A stretch of 64,000 nucleotides of DNA from Sclerurus mexicanus. Lineage: Eukaryota; Chordata; Aves; Passeriformes; Furnariidae. Below the pieces are notes generated by a model. That model searched no databases and was not told the DNA's origin. It saw only the letters and a program-made list of their open reading frames with translations. The translations under genes and the position numbers were made by a program. This document shows positions 61,601 through 64,000 of this stretch, one piece after another. Each line of letters starts with the position of its first letter. The first letter of the stretch is position 1. The stretch covers positions 1,827,563-1,891,562 of the forward strand of contig VWZF01006901.1 in NCBI GenBank assembly GCA_013396755.1, given 5' to 3'.

Positions 61601-62145
61601 TTCTTTTTGACAATTTATGAACTTTTTTCTTCCTCCTGTTTAACAAAATTACTTCAACAGTATAAAAGTTGGCAACATAGCTATCTCGGAAGAAAGTTGC
61701 TGTATTCCATATTGGTAAGCAGTGCACACACACAAAACCCCACACCCACAGGAAATTGAGAGCTATTCATTTAGTTTTAGTCGAGCCTTTGTGAGACTGC
61801 ACCTTTTGACTATTAGTTGATAGTAAACACGCAACTGTCTGGTACTTCATCTCATAAAAACTAGAGCAAAAAGCCCTATCAATATTAAATTTAACCTTCA
61901 AAAAAGAACACAAGTGGTATGAATGCAATTGCAATTGTCTGGAAAAATGCTACTTAGCAAAAACAAAACAACTACTCCCCCACATAGATGCAATATTTAA
62001 AAGAAAGAATTCAAAGCTGTAATTATGTTCACACAAACCTAAACTGCAGAGTACAAGAAGTTCAATGATACAAAATTCTGTAAGTGTTATTAGTAACGAC
62101 ACCATGTACCCCACTTCCTCTCATATTTTTTCTTTCATATTTTAG
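58613..62145. other. Non-coding stretch with a possible ancient SINE
   Basis: Unique AT-rich sequence. A diverged MIR-like stretch at about 59270-59420 is listed separately. No exon or promoter was recognised. Confidence 0.55.
59270..59420 (-). repeat. Possible MIR-type ancient SINE
   Basis: The plus strand shows, in order, words like the reverse complement of an amniote MIR core: 'acctcatacaggttgaaact', 'ctgaggctcactcaggct', 'aaagtgacttgct', and then a pyrimidine-rich end. The agreement is short and heavily diverged, so this is tentative. Confidence 0.3.
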
Positions 62146-62245
62146 GGGTCTGATGGGATGCTGTCCATTGCCACTACCAGGGATCTGAAAGAAAATATGA
62201 AATCAATTCTCATCATCTGCATAGAACATGAAATCTGGAGCAATG
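62146..62245 (+). other. Exon-like interval on the plus strand (unassigned)
   Basis: This is a 100-base interval between a strong acceptor (a 30-base pyrimidine-rich tract ending TTTTAG at 62145) and a good donor (AATG then GTAAGC at 62246). One frame is open throughout, reading GSDGMLSIATTRDL and then KENMKSILIICIEHE. I do not recognise the peptide. The divergent neighbour known in mammals, UBR2, does not match it. It could be a non-coding RNA exon, an unknown gene, or chance. Confidence 0.25.
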
Positions 62246-64000
62246 GTAAGCAAAGAACATATCAGGTTACTTTCTGGTAAAGTGCATTTTTTGCTAGGTA
62301 TAGTTTCTCTACACAACAGCTGGTTTTACTATAGCAGTAACATAAAGTTACAAACTCTTAGGCATAAAAAATAAAAAAGAAGAATCCTAAGAGATACCCT
62401 TGGGAAACCACATTTGGGAAGGCAGCAATCTCATAAAAAAGACTTGGGGTCACAGCAGGCACCATCTAGACACTAAATTTCCTGCACAAATCTGCAGCTA
62501 AGGGAGGAAACGTAACCTCTGGACGGATAAGAATGTTATTTCGTATAAGGCAAGGCAGGGAGGGAGAGTATTATCTAAAAAACAGTAACAACAAGGGCAA
62601 CATGCATTTCTGGTCTATGCCCTTCAGAGAAGAAAACACCAGAAGAGCAGTTAGAGATTCAGAGAATACACAAAAATTGAAATGGTCTGCATATATGGCT
62701 CATCAAAGAGGATAATGGTTATCAGTGACTTACCAACAAAATGGCTAAATGTCTCTACCAAAATTTACTCAGAAGATAAAGAATACATTAGCCAAAACTA
62801 GTACCCCAAAAGCTGCTCCTGGTCAGATGAACAAGTTTCAAGGAGTTCAGAATTAATCTCCTCTGTCCAAGTGCACATAATTACAGTTGATTGATACGAT
62901 GTGTGGTATGCTCAGAAACTCCTCAGCATCAAGCTTGCTAAATGCAGTTTCCCCAAGAACCACGTTTTATCTTACCCAGCTGACTAAATCTTGTGCAATT
63001 TCTCTGGCATTTACATGTTCCCCACTTTGCAGCAGTGCTATCCATTCAGAAATACAGACCTCTGCGTTTAGGTTACTCCAACCAGTATGGCTCTTGGAGC
63101 ACAACTCTTCAGAAGCACCGGCTGCTCTCTGCACACCATCAGAATATTAAAATCAAAGTTTGTTTGTCTTCAAAGTGCTTCATGGCCTCAGTTCTGGGTA
63201 TTCAAGGCTTTCCCCAGAGCTCCAGGGCAGACTGCAATCTATCATTCTGCTACTCTACCCAGTGTTAATTGGTGTTGGAGATTCAAAATTTTATGTGGAT
63301 ATACAAGGAACATGAAGCAATTTCCAAGTATGGAAATAGCAGATCTGAGCACCAAGGTTTATGAGAACCATATCTTCCTCTCTCCACTTTTTACCTCATA
63401 GTAACTTCTACTTAACAAAAACACTATGCACTATACTACACCCATGCACTATATTACATCCCTTCATGGATGAACAGAAACAAAAAAGGGACATGTCTCC
63501 TTTTGTCATTTATAGGCAGGAGCAGACATCTCTGTAAAGTCACAAGAGAAGTTATGGACTCACTACAGAAAATACGATGTCAAAGTTCATGATCTGCTCT
63601 AGCAAGACAGAATGAACAGACACCAAAGGCTCATTCTGGGGACAGAAGTCTATGAATGTATTTCAAAGAATACATTTTCTAAAACTAAAGTCAATTCCTT
63701 GGGGTTTAGGGAGCCCACAAGTCCAAGTAGCCCTGGCTACAGACAGGACCCAGGAGGAGCACTGGCAGCTGCCTGCCCATTAAAGCCCCACCACCCAAGA
63801 GGCTGGGCTAGGGAGAGCTCTCAGCACCTTTAACACATCCTCTCTTTCACCTGGAGCAGGAAGTTACCACTTGCAGCTGGAAGTCACTCAGGAACCAAGA
63901 GAGAACATTTTTTGTGGGAGATTAACAGTAAACAAGTTTCTGCTGTTCTCAAGAGTCAGGCCTGGGTACCTTAACTCATATTTTCCTTTAATTTAAATAT
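62246..64000. other. Non-coding stretch to the right edge
   Basis: Unique sequence with short overlapping open frames (for example at 62887-63401 on plus) and no homology or splice support. No promoter or CpG island was seen before the edge. Confidence 0.55.

Noticed and set aside
1..64000. Prokaryotic systems, CRISPR arrays, tRNA or rRNA genes
   Set aside because: The window is vertebrate intron-exon DNA. No spaced direct repeats, cloverleaf-like tRNA boxes or rRNA stretches were seen.

Overview
The window is vertebrate nuclear DNA, almost certainly from a bird. The coding parts are split by GT-AG introns, the dominant repeats are 5'-truncated CR1 LINEs ending in the typical ATTCTATGA-like tail, there is an avian-type endogenous retroviral LTR, and one clear orthologue can be read exon by exon. 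I cannot name the species. The LTR resembles families I know from neoavian (passerine-like) genomes, but that is only a hint.

Left part (1 to about 18.7 kb): twelve consecutive coding exons of TRERF1 (transcriptional regulating factor 1, also TReP-132) on the minus strand. The start codon is at 18714 and the gene runs off the left edge at base 1. Together the exons encode about 986 codons in an unbroken frame. In protein order they give a glutamine-rich N-terminal half with an LXXLL motif, a C2H2 zinc finger, a proline-rich middle, an ELM2 domain, a SANT domain, an acidic stretch and a second C2H2 finger. About 200 C-terminal residues, including the last zinc finger expected from mammalian TRERF1, lie outside the window. 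Splice phases agree at every junction checked. The one uncertain junction is between the large first coding exon and the first zinc-finger exon.

Right part (18.7 to 64 kb): no recognisable protein-coding gene. It is probably the long 5' UTR intron and/or upstream flank of TRERF1. It holds five younger CR1 copies (19.3-20.6, 23.6-24.1, 29.0-29.7, 30.8-31.5 and 32.6-32.9 kb), a sixth at 58.4-58.6 kb, a solo LTR with TATA box and polyadenylation signal (40.3-40.9 kb), a probable decayed ERV piece (34.5-35.25 kb), a 22-base assembly gap after a C run (25027-25048) and a single N (35141). No convincing CpG-island promoter was seen, so the TRERF1 promoter is probably beyond the right edge.

The most interesting leads are a possible 39-bp in-frame cassette microexon of TRERF1 (11449-11487), an exon-like 100-bp interval on the plus strand (62146-62245), and an old, diverged CR1 relic of the kind shared with turtles and crocodiles inside a TRERF1 intron (2.6-3.5 kb). 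I found no mobile defence system, CRISPR array or RNA gene.
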